NCBI GenBank assembly: GCA_051294375.1
Contig: JBJCIZ010000207.1
Span: forward strand, 6,731 to 70,730
DNA from: Paraspadella gotoi
Lineage: Eukaryota > Chaetognatha
Direction of reading: 5' to 3'
DNA length: 64,000 bases
Shown piece by piece: positions 1 through 12,142 of this stretch. Each line of letters begins with the position of its first letter. Position 1 is the stretch's first letter. The position numbers and the translations under genes were made by a program. A model generated the notes under the pieces. That model ran no database searches and had not been told where the DNA came from. It saw nothing but the letters and a program-made list of their open reading frames with translations.

Positions 1-620
1 ATATACTAAGGGGCAGGAGGAGGAAAGAAGAAGAAGAGGAGGAGGAGAATTGGACGACAGGCTAAATCCTCCTCTGCGTCCCTCCTCTTGACAAAGATGT
101 CATGTCCAGGCCCCCAATGGCGTGGCATTACATCGTCATGCTTCCCTCTGGACTAAAAAAACAAAGACACAGAACTAAAAAAGTGAGAGAAGTCACAAAC
201 TAAAACTATTGGATTTCTATTTCTATTTAAATGATTAAAGGTTTATTTTTAATTTATGTCACAGTCATTGACAAGTTATGCCACTGCACCATGACTGATA
301 TTGATTCTCAAAAAAATGGTAGTGGTAGAGTCTGTGCTAAAAATGTGGCAAATTTCTGACGCAACCATGGTTGTAAGTCTATTTCCATCAGTTGAGGGCA
401 AGTTTTTTTGCGTTGTCCAAAAGCAGGTTGCCTTCTTTGGTGTTTAGGAACACGTCGATGAGGGGGGATATAGATCTTTTCAGCGCAGGTTTGAGTGATC
501 ATGTATTCTTTCCAGGGTCCATTTCTTTCATTTCTTAATTTTGTTTCCCATTTCTTGACCGGAAACTGATAAGAGCAGGCTTGATTTTTGTGTTGATTCT
601 TGTTTGAGTTGATTCTTGCG
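1..620 (-). mobile_element. Small LTR-type element, copy 3 (5'-truncated)
   Basis: On the minus strand this is the 3' part of the same element seen at 35,373-37,211 and 38,100-39,598. About 1-139 matches its LTR, including the GC-rich segment around 105-125 that sits near the LTR start. 308-620 matches the end of the Gag-like ORF, with frame breaks, including the motif CAEKIYIPPHRRVP. Similarity ends near 620. The window edge cuts the far end of the LTR, so the full copy may continue to the left. Confidence 0.75.
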
Positions 621-1739
621 AATGAATAGAGAAAACATTCGTTTCGGGCGAGTGGGAATCAAGATTCTGAGTTTTCATGCTTTTTTTTTGGTCAGCCCCA
701 GTTTTCCATCAGAAAACCAAATAAAATATTATAAACATGGTTATATTTCGAAAGAGGGGCGTCTTGGGAAGCCCGTGCCGGTGGAGCAATTTTAAAATTC
801 AGTCATCTTAATATGTTAGGTGGACCCAAAGTGGACTGGTTTTACGGAGTTTTAGCTTCCGTAACTTGAACTTACTCGTTCTCCTATCCTAGACTAAATA
901 AATGGGTATGGTTACACAGTCAGATAGACTCTTGTCTTATCTAAGACAGGGTATCTATTTTTTTTAAAATTTTACCAAGCTTGTTTAATTTAACAATCCA
1001 ATTAACTGGTTTTTTGGGCTTTATTTTCCATGTATAACCGTCCTTAACTATTTCTTTTAAACTGACCGAAAGATCAATTTGTACGTTGTCATTTTTTTCT
1101 CGGTGGAGCAATCGTGATTTTAATATGAAATAAGAGGAAATCCTTGACTTTTGTTTGCTCTGGGATTCTTTACACGGCTCTGATTTTTTTTTTATGTAAA
1201 ACTGCGGCGTTTTGACCAGGAGTCATGACTAAGTTATAAACAATCAATATCGTTTGCGATAACCTTCAACTATTTGCCCAAAAGTTAACAGGCTTCGTAA
1301 TACGAGTACTATAATATTGTCATTTTCGAAACGAAACAGGCCAGAACAGGCAACCGCCCGCCTCACCGTTAGGTGAGAGGAGGGCCCTCGGTAGGCCTAT
1401 CAGGTCTTAGAGATATTCGAGTGGCACTTGGCATCTTTTCAGCCGGATCGCTACCAGATCTTTCCATGTCCCACTCCACCACAATATCCTTTCAACCTAT
1501 GACAGGTCAATGACCCGACCACATCGTCAATGTCCCTCATTTGCCCGGCCGGGAGGGGGCCAGCTCATTTTTGAGCTCTTTCTTACCTTACCATTTCACT
1601 TACTCTTAACTTATCTATCCCTCACTGCTTATTCTTCTTTTTTCACTTTCCTTATTTCAAAATTAATTCTCAGTTAATAACTAACTTATTAAATATTGTT
1701 ATATATTTAGTTTCTCTAATTTTATCATTGTTGTACATT
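621..1739. other. AT-rich stretch without recognised gene
   Basis: No convincing exon or known repeat. A short hairpin (CCTCACC / GGTGAG) lies near 1,360-1,380 inside a small GC-richer patch (1,340-1,560). The patch has no sustained reading frame. Confidence 0.5.
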
Positions 1740-1940
1740 GCCTAATCTATCTCTCTCTCTCTCTCCCTTTCACCAAATTTTCCAATTTTCAAATTCACTT
1801 ACTTTCTTCTTCCCTGCCTTTACCTTCACCTGTCCTTACATCTGACCACTATCCCTCACTTAATTCTTTGTTGGAAACTCTCTCTTTTTCTTTCTCTCTC
1901 TCTCTCTCTCCAAAACTGATGTTTGACTGTTATTTTCACT
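1740..1940 (+). repeat. CT-rich region upstream of hammerhead-like motif
   Basis: It contains two (CT)n tracts. A segment with CTGACCACTAT and TTTGTTGGAAA also precedes the hammerhead-like motifs at 39,900 and, on the minus strand, at 40,820. It is therefore part of a repeated element rather than a simple microsatellite. Confidence 0.6.
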
Positions 1941-1942
1941 TT

Positions 1943-1978
1943 CTGATGAAGACTTGAAACATAGAGTCGAAACATGTC
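1943..1978 (+). ncRNA. Hammerhead-like ribozyme motif (copy 1)
   Basis: CTGATGA is followed by a short stem II (GACT/AGTC) and then GAAACATGTC. In the hammerhead fold this gives the two core boxes, a tiny stem III (AC/GU with a two-base loop) and a GUC cleavage triplet. Stem I pairing is poor here, so this copy may be inactive. An ATAAATTGTTG tail follows, as in the other copies. Confidence 0.5.
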
Positions 1979-2239
1979 CTTATAAACTTAATAAATTGTT
2001 GTTTAAAAACGAATTTTTCTTTACACTCCTTAATAGAGCTCCCAGAAATATACATTTATGAAAGTTCCTGATACCTGCAAAGTTTCTTGTGCCAAATTTA
2101 GTGGAGAAAACGAATATCACAATAAAAATTTTTTCTGGATGCTCATGGATTTTCCACGCCAGTTTTTTGCGTCGAACCACTTCCGGTTTTAAAAATTCCG
2201 GATTTTTGGAAACAAATAAGCTGTTATTCAGCCAGCATA

Positions 2240-2880
2240 CTTAAATTCTCTATTCGAAACCCCCCCCCCACATTAGCCTTTTGTCTCTCCAAAAGGCGAG
2301 ACACCGCGCTGTGACCAGACATGTGAAACAGAAACAAAAGTCTAACGAAAAAACCAGACTCCCGGCCTCAGCGACAGCAGAGCTGCTGCAGGGCCCAGTC
2401 CCGAGGCTGCATCACTCTGTCGAAGTGCTGCTGAGCCGGGGAACGCGTCACTTCTTTTTTCGCGCTCAATGTGATCAGTCGCTTTCGCTTATTTTAGCGC
2501 TTTTTTTCGATTATTATCGGGACTTTCCTTCGATATTATTACCTTTTCATATCGAATTTTGAACTTTCACGCTCGTCTTATGTTTTCTCTCGACGATCGT
2601 AAGAATTCGCGCGATAAACCTCGAGAAGGATCGCGCGATCGCAGTTCGACGAAATCTTCGGTTTCGACCAAGGGTTTCAGGGACCCTGAGATTCACGTGG
2701 GCGCGACTGCGTCGCAAGATGCCTCGCGCCCCGGTGTTTCTCTCCACCCCCTCCTCCGCTTTAGGCGCTGTCTTCCGTTACCTCGGTTACGGCGCCTCGG
2801 GCCGCGCGCGCAGGGTCGCCGCAACCCGGCACCAGTGGTGTCGGTTTGGGGGGTGGACAGTAAGGCGTAGTAAAATTCCA
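2240..2880. other. GC-rich pocket with unassigned ORFs
   Basis: GC content rises sharply here, after a C run. Open frames exist on both strands (plus 2,281-2,562 and 2,559-2,870; minus 2,881-2,693), but none resembles a family I know and they overlap each other. The pocket could be a first exon with promoter or a degenerate element. I see no splice context that decides. Confidence 0.3.
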
Positions 2881-3652
2881 AAGTTTAACTTTAAATAAAA
2901 TTCTAAAAGAATATTAAAGTATTATTACAAAATCTCGGTCTTGTAGTTTACAAATAACCTTCGCCGAATTGTAAACAAATGCTTTTTGGTTTTCAATCGC
3001 TTGTAATTCTTCAGTTGTGATTTTGGCTGAGTAACAATTTGTAACTTTCTCCCGTTTTATTTCTTTTGTTTTACGTTATTTAATATAACTGAATACTCAA
3101 TCCTCTATTAATATATTAGGCTAAATAGATTCGTCAGTTATTACAGGAGCTAGTAATAAAGACGACATGGTGGCATCAGCTTTGTTCGGTCCCCACGTCT
3201 TGTTGCTATTGCTACTTTAAGTGGGGATGGGGTGCGAGTTATTCATGAGCTAATATGGTTTATTAATATAGCGATAATTAAGAATAAGATAAAATATAAT
3301 AACTAAGTGGGGTGTTTAATTTCCACTCTCCCTCACATCGGCGTGGGTGGATGTTAAACTAGCATTTTGGCGGGTCCTTGTCATCAGGGTGGGTGGTGAG
3401 CTTTAGCTTACAGGGGCTCGACACTTTGCCGTCTGCGGGGTAGACGAAAAACTCCTGCCCAGCGTTGAGCCATCCTTGGCGACGTAAAAACCGGAAAACC
3501 CCGTTAAAGAATTACCATGAAATAATATGGAATTCGTCACATAGCGTCAAACTTTTTTTTTGCGCACTTTATCGCATTTGGTCGCTATTTATTTTTTTTG
3601 AATAATAAAAATCGTTTTCGCTTCCTTGCATTTGCTATGACAAATGTTGATT
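2881..3652. other. Unassigned stretch
   Basis: 2,920-3,010 shares a segment (CTCGGTCTTGTAGTTTACAAATA and flanks) with 17,625-17,700, so it is a dispersed repeat. The GC-richer part at 3,320-3,500 has no long frame and no recognised RNA fold. Confidence 0.4.
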
Positions 3653-3745
3653 GACAGAGGCCCATTAAGCTGGGACCATTTGCCTCTGCAAATGACGGAG
3701 GCCCATTAAGCTGGGAACATTTGCCTCTGCAAATGACGGAGGCCC
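3653..3745 (+). repeat. ~41-bp minisatellite, about 2.5 units
   Basis: The unit is built on GAGGCCCATTAAGCTGGGA followed by CATTTGCCTCTGCAAATGAC. It is repeated with single-base differences; the third unit is partial. Confidence 0.85.
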
Positions 3746-3919
3746 ATTAGGCTGGGAAAATGTCAAAAATGACATTCTATTACCTCTATTTTAGGAATAA
3801 GATAGATCGACAGGATGTGTGACCGCGTTTCTAATGATAGGGATAAATATACCCGTTAATTTAGATCCGTTTGTGTGAGTTCATTTAAGTTAGTGTAGTT
3901 TATAATTTAAAGGGTCAAA

Positions 3920-4245
3920 ATGGCACACCCGTGAGCCCGGAGGAATTCTGAGGCTACACGGCACCGAAAAAATGGGATAAAAATGCCCAACAAAATCTTG
4001 ATTCTATTTATATATATATATATTGGCGACAGTTGCGGCCGACGAGCGACAGTCAAAGGGAAAGTTACGTTTCTCTTTCTGGATCGAAAGCAGCAGCGGC
4101 AGCTGCAGTCCGAATGACAGCTGGAAAGGAATGTGACGACAACTTCTTTTCGCCGATCGTGACAAAGCGACGTGCGCGGCGGGCGCCGCGACGCCGACCC
4201 CTTTTACCTGGGACCAGGTGCAAAATGCCCGAAACAATTTTATGA
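3920..4245. other. GC-rich pocket with unassigned ORFs
   Basis: A second GC island of about 230 bp (4,025-4,250). It has short open frames on both strands (plus 4,033-4,245, minus 4,237-4,004). The predicted peptides are basic or Ala-rich and match nothing I know. It follows a (TA)n tract. Confidence 0.3.
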
Positions 4246-4269
4246 ACTATAAAGTTTAAATGACTTTAA

Positions 4270-4337
4270 CAAAGTTCGAAAATAGTTTCTTCAACGATTT
4301 TTATAAAAATCGTTGAAGAAACTATTTTCGAACTTTG
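4270..4337. repeat. Perfect 68-bp palindrome (34-bp arms, no loop)
   Basis: The left arm 4,270-4,303 is the exact reverse complement of 4,304-4,337, meeting at TTTTTA|TAAAAA. The right arm (TAAAAATCGTTG...CTTTG) resembles the tail that follows the hammerhead-like motifs, for example at 5,540-5,573. The palindrome looks like two such tails head to head. Confidence 0.9.
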
Positions 4338-5094
4338 CTTAAATCTCAACTCAACGAAACTGAAAGGATTATTACAATGACTTTAACGTAATCGTTGACA
4401 TATCATTAATAACTGATAATATCATAAGGATATATCAATAGTATGGCTGTTTTAAAATGCACAAAAATGTTTTTAAATATTGACACCCGGTATCGTAATG
4501 TGAAACGTATGTAAGTGATGTTACAATTTGAGGGATATAATATGGTTATAAGTAATAGTAATATGGACTAGAAAGAATGACAGTTTTGAGTTAGACAATT
4601 TTGACAAATTATTTTGAAAGCTTAGCTTCACTAGTTGTGAGTTAGGTTTAGAACATGAGTTTAATAACAGAATGCGATTTTAAAATTATTATATCTTAGT
4701 CATTTTATATATAATTCATTTATGCTATGGTAATAGATGTGGTTAACTTATAACTAGTTAATTTAATAACTAGTTTGCTTTGAAATGAAAAAAAAATAAT
4801 ATTTTAAGAAAATTTAAAGTATGTTTTAAAATATTTTAAGAGATAAAAATGAGCTATTCAATTATGTATTAGTATATAATTATAATATGAAATACTATAG
4901 TTTTTAGAATTTTAATCCTGAAACTAATTTTGATATTTTGCATGTTGTCAAAAGTATTGTGAAACCTTTTAATTGGTTAGTTATGTTAACTAATCATGAA
5001 CATAAATACCTTTAAACTCGTGAATCTTCTAAGACTGTCTATAATCCATTGCATTATTAGAATTACATTATAATCCTTTTATAATTATATATTA
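4338..5094. other. AT-rich stretch, nothing recognised
   Basis: No exon, RNA gene or identifiable element was seen. Confidence 0.5.
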
Positions 5095-5430
5095 GACCTT
5101 GCCATATATGAAAAGTTTTGAAATCAAAAAACGGTATTGGGTAAAAGGTGCCCATACATCATATGAATTTTTTGAACATTTTTTTTCAAAAAAAAATTTA
5201 CAGTAAATGCTGCCGAACTTTGAAAAAAATGAAAAAAAAAATGGTAAAAAATGACTTTTTGCTAAATATCTTTAAAAGCTTTATTGCTAGAGGACGAAAC
5301 CCAAACTATCTTGTAGAAGTGGAAAAAATTGGACTATGTTACATACCTCGCATTATAATTAAGTTAGTTTTTACTAAGGAAAATATTTTTTAAAAACCTA
5401 TTGTTTTGGTCAATTTTTGATAAAAATTTT

Positions 5431-5580
5431 TGTGTTTTTTTCCTTTCTGTTTCGTTGTGATTTGATTTAGAACAATTGACATTGGCGCTGAAGAAGACTC
5501 GTATAGTGAGTCGAAACATGTGCCGTTTCACTTATGAAATAAAAATCGTTGTTAAATCTCTTTTCAAACTTTGTTCTAGA
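5431..5580 (+). mobile_element. ~150-bp insertion carrying a hammerhead-like motif
   Basis: This segment is present in the left palindrome arm and missing from the matching place in the right arm (about 6,930). It is flanked by near-identical ATAAAAATTTT / ATAAAATTTT, as expected for a target-site duplication. Inside are a hammerhead-like motif (5,488-5,522), an ATAAAAATCGTTG tail and an AAACTTTG end. This suggests a short mobile unit. Confidence 0.6.
5488..5522 (+). ncRNA. Hammerhead-like motif (copy 2, probably inactive)
   Basis: It has a perfect 5-bp stem II, GACTC/GAGTC, followed by GAAACATG. The first core box is CTGAAGA instead of CTGATGA and the GUC triplet is GUG, so cleavage is unlikely. 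A decayed relative lies at 7,465-7,505. Confidence 0.5.
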
Positions 5581-7258
5581 ATAAAATTTTTTAAAAAATA
5601 ATATTTTAACCAATGTTCGTGAAATATTTGTAAAAAAAATTATGGCGAATTGAATAAAGAAATAATTGCCTGTTTTTGCTAAAGAATTTTAAAAAAGGAT
5701 TATCGCGTTAAGAAGTTATAATTTTTTTAAATTAAAAAAAAAATCACTTTTCTTAATAATTATTTTTATTTAATAGGTTTGAACTAAGCTAAAGGGAAAA
5801 AGGAATGCACTTGTTTTCAGAGTAAATAAAAAATAGTAAATTCTGATTTGGACAATGGGTACTTTAATATTTTGTCTTACCAGCGTCATTAAAGTTTTTT
5901 AAAATTTTATCAATTTTATAATCGAATTATGACTTTTAAATAATAGGTTATGTTCTTTTTCTTTTTTTTCTAATATAAAGAAAAAAGAAAAATTGCACAA
6001 AACGATTAAATGATTAAAAATTTGATAAAATGAGACAAGAGTAAATATATATGAAAGTTAAAAACTGAGAAAAGTGCTTGCTGCTTGCCGTCGAGAAAAA
6101 AAAGGTTTAGTGCCAAAGAAAGAAACTAGTTATCTATTTTTTTTTATCTATTCATGAATTTATAGTTAATAATTAAGTCTATTGTAAATAGTTGATTTAG
6201 TTTTAAAATATAATTATTAATTCATCTTTGATTTTATTCATTCATATCTTGTATAGTTGATGAATTTATCACACAAGTCGGATCTATTCTTAAATTTATC
6301 AAGCAAGCTTATATATTTTTTCCAAGTCTTTTACAACTTTTGATTAAGCAATTATATTTAACACAAATTATAATTCAACTCAGTTCTGGAGAACTAGCCT
6401 TAACAAAGGTAATTTATGAAAAAAATAGAATAACTAGTTTTTTTTCTTTGGCACTCTAGATGACTTTTTTTCTCTCGATCCGGTAAGCAGCAAGCAACTT
6501 CTCTCAGTTGCTTTTTTTGTCTCATTTTATCAATTTTTAATCATTTAATCGCTTTTGTCAATTTTTTTTTCTTCTTATATAGAAAAAAAAAGAAAAAAAC
6601 TACTTTATAAAAGTCATAATTCGATTATTAAAAATGATAAAAATTTAAAAAAACTTTAATGACCTGGTGAGACAAAATATTAAAGTTACCCATTGTCAAA
6701 TCAGAATTACTATTTTTTATTTACTCTGAAAAAATTGCATTCCCTTTTTCCCTTTAGCTTAGTTCAAACCTATTAAATAAAAATAATTATAACTCTTTAA
6801 CCGATAATCCTTTTTTAAAAATTCTTTCAGCAAAACAAAGGCAATTATTTCTTTATTCAATCGCCATAATTTTTTTTACAAAATATTTCACCAAACATTG
6901 TTAAAAATATCATTTTTTAAAAATTTTATCAAAAATATGCCCAAAACAATAGGTTTTAAAAAAAAAATTTTCCTTAGTAAAAAAACTAACTTAATTTATA
7001 ATGCGAGGTATGTAACATAGTCAATTTTTTCCAGTCAACTACTTACAACGATGAGTTGTTTTCGTCCCTCTAGCAATAAAGCTTTTAAAGATATTTAGCA
7101 AAAAGTCCATTTTTTACCATTTTTTTTTCAAAGTTGGCAGCATTTACTGTAAATTTTTTTTTGAAAAAAAATGTTCAAAAAATTCATATGATGTATGGGC
7201 ACCTTTTACACAATACTCGTTTTTTGATTTCAAAACTTTTCATATATGGCAAGGTCTA

Positions 7259-10060
7259 ATATATATTCTTTTATTCTGGATTATAAGATTTTTTTGAAAA
7301 AGATAATATTTTATTGCATGTGCATTGATATATATATATATTAATGCTTCAGGGTTATACTATGCTTCTCTGGTAAAAGAAGTGGTAGTAATATTGATTA
7401 AGTATGTATTGAACAACTGAGTTTTATATTTTATTTCCTAATGAAAAGAAGTAATCAATTTGAAAGACTCGTATGTGAAGCGAAATACATGTCCGTTTCA
7501 CTATATGAAATAAAAATCGTCTGGTTTAAATCTCTTTTCTTTCAAACTTTGCTTCTAGATAAAATTTTTAAAAATAATATTTTTAAACAATGTTCGTGAA
7601 ATATTTTGTAAAACAATATATGGCGAATGAATAAAGGAAATAATGCCTTTGTTTTGGCTGAAAGAATTTTTAAAAAAGGATTATCGGTTAAAGAGTTATA
7701 ATTTTTTTAAAATTAAAAAAAAATTCACTTTTCTTATAATTATTTTTATTAATAGGTTGAACCTAAGCTAAAGGAAAAAAAGAATGCACTTTTCAGAAGA
7801 AATAAAAAAAATAGAAATTCTGATGACAATGGTAACTTTAATATTTTGTCTTACCAGGTCATAAAGTTTTTTTAAAATATCATTATAATCGAATTATGAC
7901 TTTTAAATAAGTAGTTTTTTTCTTTTTTTTTCTATATTAAAAGAAAAAGAGAAAATTGACAAAAACGATTATTTTTAATTTTAAATGATTAAAAAAATTT
8001 GATTTAAAGAGACAGGAGTAATAATTAATGAAGTTTAATAACTGAGGAAAAGTGCTTGCTGCTGTCCGGCGAGAGAAAAAAAAAAATTTAGTGCCAAAGA
8101 AAGAAAACTTAGTTATTCTATTTTTTGTTATCTAATTCATGATTTATAGTTAATAATTAAGTCTATTGAAATAGTTGATTTAGTTTAAATATAATTATTT
8201 AATTCATCTTGATTTATTCATCTTCATATCTTGTATAGTGATGAATTTATCAACAAGTCGGATCTATTCTAATTTATCAAGCAAGCTTAATATATTTCCA
8301 AGTCTTTACAACTTTTGATGTTAAGCAATATTCAATTTAACACAAATTAAATCAACTCAGTTCTGGTGAGAGAGAAACTAGTACGCTAACAAAGGTAATG
8401 ATGAAAAAATAGAATAACTAGTTTTTCTTGGCACTACTAGAGACTTTTTTCTTCCGAGTCGGTACAGCGAGCGAAGCTGGTTGTCAGTTGCGCTTTTTGT
8501 CTCAGTTTATCAATTTTGTGGAATCAATTTAAGTCGCTTTTGTCAATTTTTTTTTTCTTTTATAATAGAAAAAAAAATAAGAAAAAAAACTATAAATTTA
8601 TTAAAGTCATAAATTCGATTATAAAATGATAAAATTTAAAAAAACTTTAATGACGCTGTGAGAACAAAATAATTAAAGTTACGCAATGTCAAATCAGGAA
8701 ATTACTAATTTTTTTTATTACTGTCTGAAAAAAATTGTCATCCCTATTTTCCCGCTTAGCTTTATGTTCAAACCTATTAAATAAAAATAATTATAAACTC
8801 TTTAACCGATAATTCCTTTTTTTAAAAATTCTTTCGGCAAAACAAAGCAATTATTTCTTTATTTCAATCGGCCATAGATTTTTTTTCAGGAAATATTTTA
8901 CAACATTGTAAAAATAATGATTTTTTATAAAATTTCTATCAAAATTTTGCCCAAAAAATAGTTTTAAAAAAATTTTCCTTAGTAAAAGAGATAACTTAAC
9001 TTGATTTATAATGGCGAGGTATGTAACATATCGTCAATTTTTTTCGCACTCTATCAAGATAGTTTGGTTTTCGTCCCTCTAAGCAATAAAGCTTTTCTAA
9101 GAAGATGAGTAGCAAAAAGTCCATTTTTTACCAATTTTTTTTTTTTTCAAAGTTGGCAGATTTACTGTAAATTTTTTTTGAAAAAAAATGTTCAAAAAAA
9201 TTCATATGATGTTATGGGCACCTTTTACACAATACTGCGTTGTTTTGTATTTCAAAAACGTTTTTCATATACTGGCCAAGGTTCTAATATATATTCTTTA
9301 ATTCTGGATGTATATTAGATTTTTTTTGATAAAAGATAAATATTGTTATTTGCATGTGCATGATAATATATATATTTTTAATGCTTCAGGGTGTATTACT
9401 ATGCTTGGTAACAGAGAGTGGTAGTAATAATTGAATTAAGAGTATTGTATGAACAACTGAGTTACTTATATTTTATTTCCTAATGAAAGAAGTAATCAAT
9501 TTTGATCCGCCTTTAATGGATACATGGGGAATGTATAATCTGTAAATGTGTTTTATTCAATCTGTAAATAAGATGGCAGTATATTAGTATATAGTGGTGA
9601 ATAACATGGTTTGGCAAATTTTGAGATTAAAATGTGGATTTTTGGTTTTGGTTTCGTTCGCCTCTAGCAATAAACGCTTTTAAAGATATTTTCAAGCAAA
9701 AAGTCGCATTTTTTAGCCATTTTTTTTTCAAAGTTGGCAGCATTTACTGTAAATTTTTTTTTTGAAAAAAAATGTTCAAGAAAAATTCATATGACATGAT
9801 GGGCACCTTTTACACAATACTGTTTTTTTGACTTTCCAAAACTTTTCATATATGGCAAGGTCTAATATATTTCTTTTTATTCTGGATTATTAAGTATTTG
9901 AAAAAGATAATATTTTATTGCTGTGCATTGATTATATATATATTAATGCTTCAGGGTTATACTATGCTTCTCTTGGTAAAAGAAGTGGTAGTAATATTGA
10001 TTAAGTATGTATTGAACAACTGAGTTTATATTTTATTTCCTAATGAAAAGAAGTAATCAA
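7259..10060. repeat. Decayed tandem copies of the inverted repeat
   Basis: 7,465-9,310 repeats the 5,500-7,290 palindrome, including both arms and the hammerhead remnant. 9,640-10,060 repeats the last arm again. Differences are mostly one- or two-base insertions and deletions scattered everywhere, often in homopolymers. That pattern fits unpolished long-read consensus more than mutation. No gene is seen. Confidence 0.8.
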
Positions 10061-12117
10061 TTTTTGATCCGCGCTTTAATGGATACACGGGTGAAACTGT
10101 AAAATGTGTTTTATTCAAATTCTTAAAATAAGATGCAGTATATTGAATAATTGGTGAATACACATTGGGTTTGGCAAATTTTGAGATAAAATTGTGATTT
10201 TGGAAGATGGGTAAGGTAAAGATGACTAATTAATACATTACAATAAACTAAAAACAATTATATCTTAAAGATGACTATATTAATACATACAAATAAACTA
10301 AAAACAATTATATCTTAAAATTTTGTTACAGTTTATATAAAAGTTAACTGAAGTTGACTGTTTAATTTAAATTTTTAATAACTGTTTATACTGAACTAAT
10401 TAAAAATAAGATAAACATTTTGATTATATTGAAGCTCTCAATGTTTAATTTGTATAAATATTATTTTAATTATGATTAGTATGGAAATGAATAATTCTAT
10501 TTATTAAAATAAACTAATAAATAATAAAATTTGGAATACTAATATTTATTTAACTTAGTTTTATCCTAGTCCAATTGTATATATAAATAGGATTATATTG
10601 ACCACTTTTTATAACTTTTAGTTCTCTCAAAAAAAATTTATTTTTTCCTTCTACTACTTAATAGCCATAGCCGATGAAATTTAAAATGCTAATTATTACA
10701 GCGTTAAAATAATCTATCATGACCATTAGGTTATGGTATTAAAATATTTTTGTCAAAAATGCTTTCTTCTGGAGGGGTACTAGCCAAAATTAAAAATATT
10801 ATATTACTATATAGAGCAAAAAATTTTTTTTTTGAAATCTAAAATTTTTGAATGGATTCTGATAAAGCATAAAAAGTTAAACAAGAAATATAATTACAGC
10901 TTTTTAAAAATTCTTACGTTTTCTAAGTGAAAATATAAAAAACTATAAAATCATCGAAAGATGATGATGATGATGATTTTTTACAGTTTTTTTATTTTTG
11001 ACACACTTATCGTAAAAAATATTTAAAAAAGAATTATAACTTTGTGTAGACAACTTTTTATGAGCTATCTGAATCTGTCTTAAAATTTAAAAATTATCAA
11101 AAATAATAATTTTGGTGGCCTTTCCTATCTATAAATAAATATTAAAAATTAATTACTAGGGTATAGAGGCCATAATGAAATTTTTGTCCATTGAAAGTAT
11201 TCTTAATATATGTTTTGAAATATTCGTTTGATGCATGTACTCACTCTAAATTTTTGACTCACGCCCATTGAGTGCGGCTACCCCTACTACTAAAATCGAT
11301 TTTTCAATGTAACTTTTTGAATTAGTTCATTTGGTTTGTTGCACTGAAGCTTTTTAAATATTGATTAATATATAACAAATGACACAAAAAATTTTAAAAA
11401 ATGTGATTTTTTTAAGAACGGGTTCTTTGTAGAGCTTTAAAAAGTTAAATGAAAATTAGTAATATTAATTTTTTCAAAATTTGACAATTAATTGGTTAAA
11501 AATAAAAAAAACCTAAAAAAAATCATCATCATTATTTGGCATGAATTTTTATTTTTTTTAAATTTTTCATTAATAAAACAAAAAAAATTTTAAAAAGTTG
11601 TATAAAATAACCTTTATCTAACTTTAAAGCTCTATCAGAAATCTCTATTTAAAAAAAAATTGATAAGCAAAATTTTAAAAATTATTTTCATTTACATATT
11701 ATTTAATTGTCGCTTAATCCATTATTGTATTTGAGAGAACTTCTAGTTTTTTCACCTGTTTCCGGCCTAATATCTAGTAAGCGGGCCAAAATTGAAACAC
11801 TTTTTAATAACTTCCAGTTCTCTTTAAAAAATTTTTTTTCCTTTTACTACTAAATCGATTTTCAAATGTAACTTTTTTATTTTAGTTCATTGGGTTATTG
11901 CACTGAAGCTTTTAAATATTTTTTAATATTAATAATAATATATCAAGTTTTGACGGAATTGTGCCAGTGGAAATGAGTTTAGATGGAAAAAAACATAAGT
12001 CACATTTACTTGATTCTTTAATATTATGATTACTAATAAATGTTTTTAATAATTAATTAATAATATGTGAAAAAATGATGCAAGTTAAAAAAATCTTAAA
12101 AGCATAAGGATCGCGCT
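10061..12117. repeat. AT-rich repeat region ending at assembly gap
   Basis: 10,110-10,600 recurs at 12,190-12,660. 11,430-12,110 recurs after the second gap at 22,956-23,650. Within the region, a segment with TTTTATAACTT, CTACTAAATCGATTTT and GCACTGAAGCTTTT appears at least twice (11,270-11,370 and 11,800-11,930). The last ~180 bp matches the core repeat and tail of the elements at 42,670 and 59,760. Confidence 0.7.
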
Positions 12118-12142
12118 NNNNNNNNNNNNNNNNNNNNNNNNN
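12118..12142. other. Assembly gap (25 N)
   Basis: Twenty-five N, the same size as the gap at 22,931, so the length is a placeholder. Confidence 1.

Larger units (their letters stand above)
5095..7258. repeat. Large inverted repeat (arms ~1.0-1.1 kb)
   Basis: 5,097-6,140 is repeated in reverse complement at about 6,430-7,258. Landmarks include GACCTTGCCATATATG (5,095) against CATATATGGCAAGGTC (ending 7,257), and the pair of TGCTTGCTGC / GCAGCAAGCA segments at 6,075 and 6,485. The spacer of about 290 bp is AT-rich. The arms differ mainly by small indels. The left arm also carries an extra ~150-bp segment (5,431-5,580) that the right arm lacks. No gene is seen inside. Confidence 0.85.

Noticed and set aside
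308-502. Independent small gene at the window start
   Set aside because: It is the C-terminal part of the Gag-like ORF in a truncated element copy.
2559-2870. 103-codon ORF in GC-rich pocket
   Set aside because: Arg/Ser/Pro-rich low complexity with no family, and overlapping frames on both strands; kept as an unassigned pocket.
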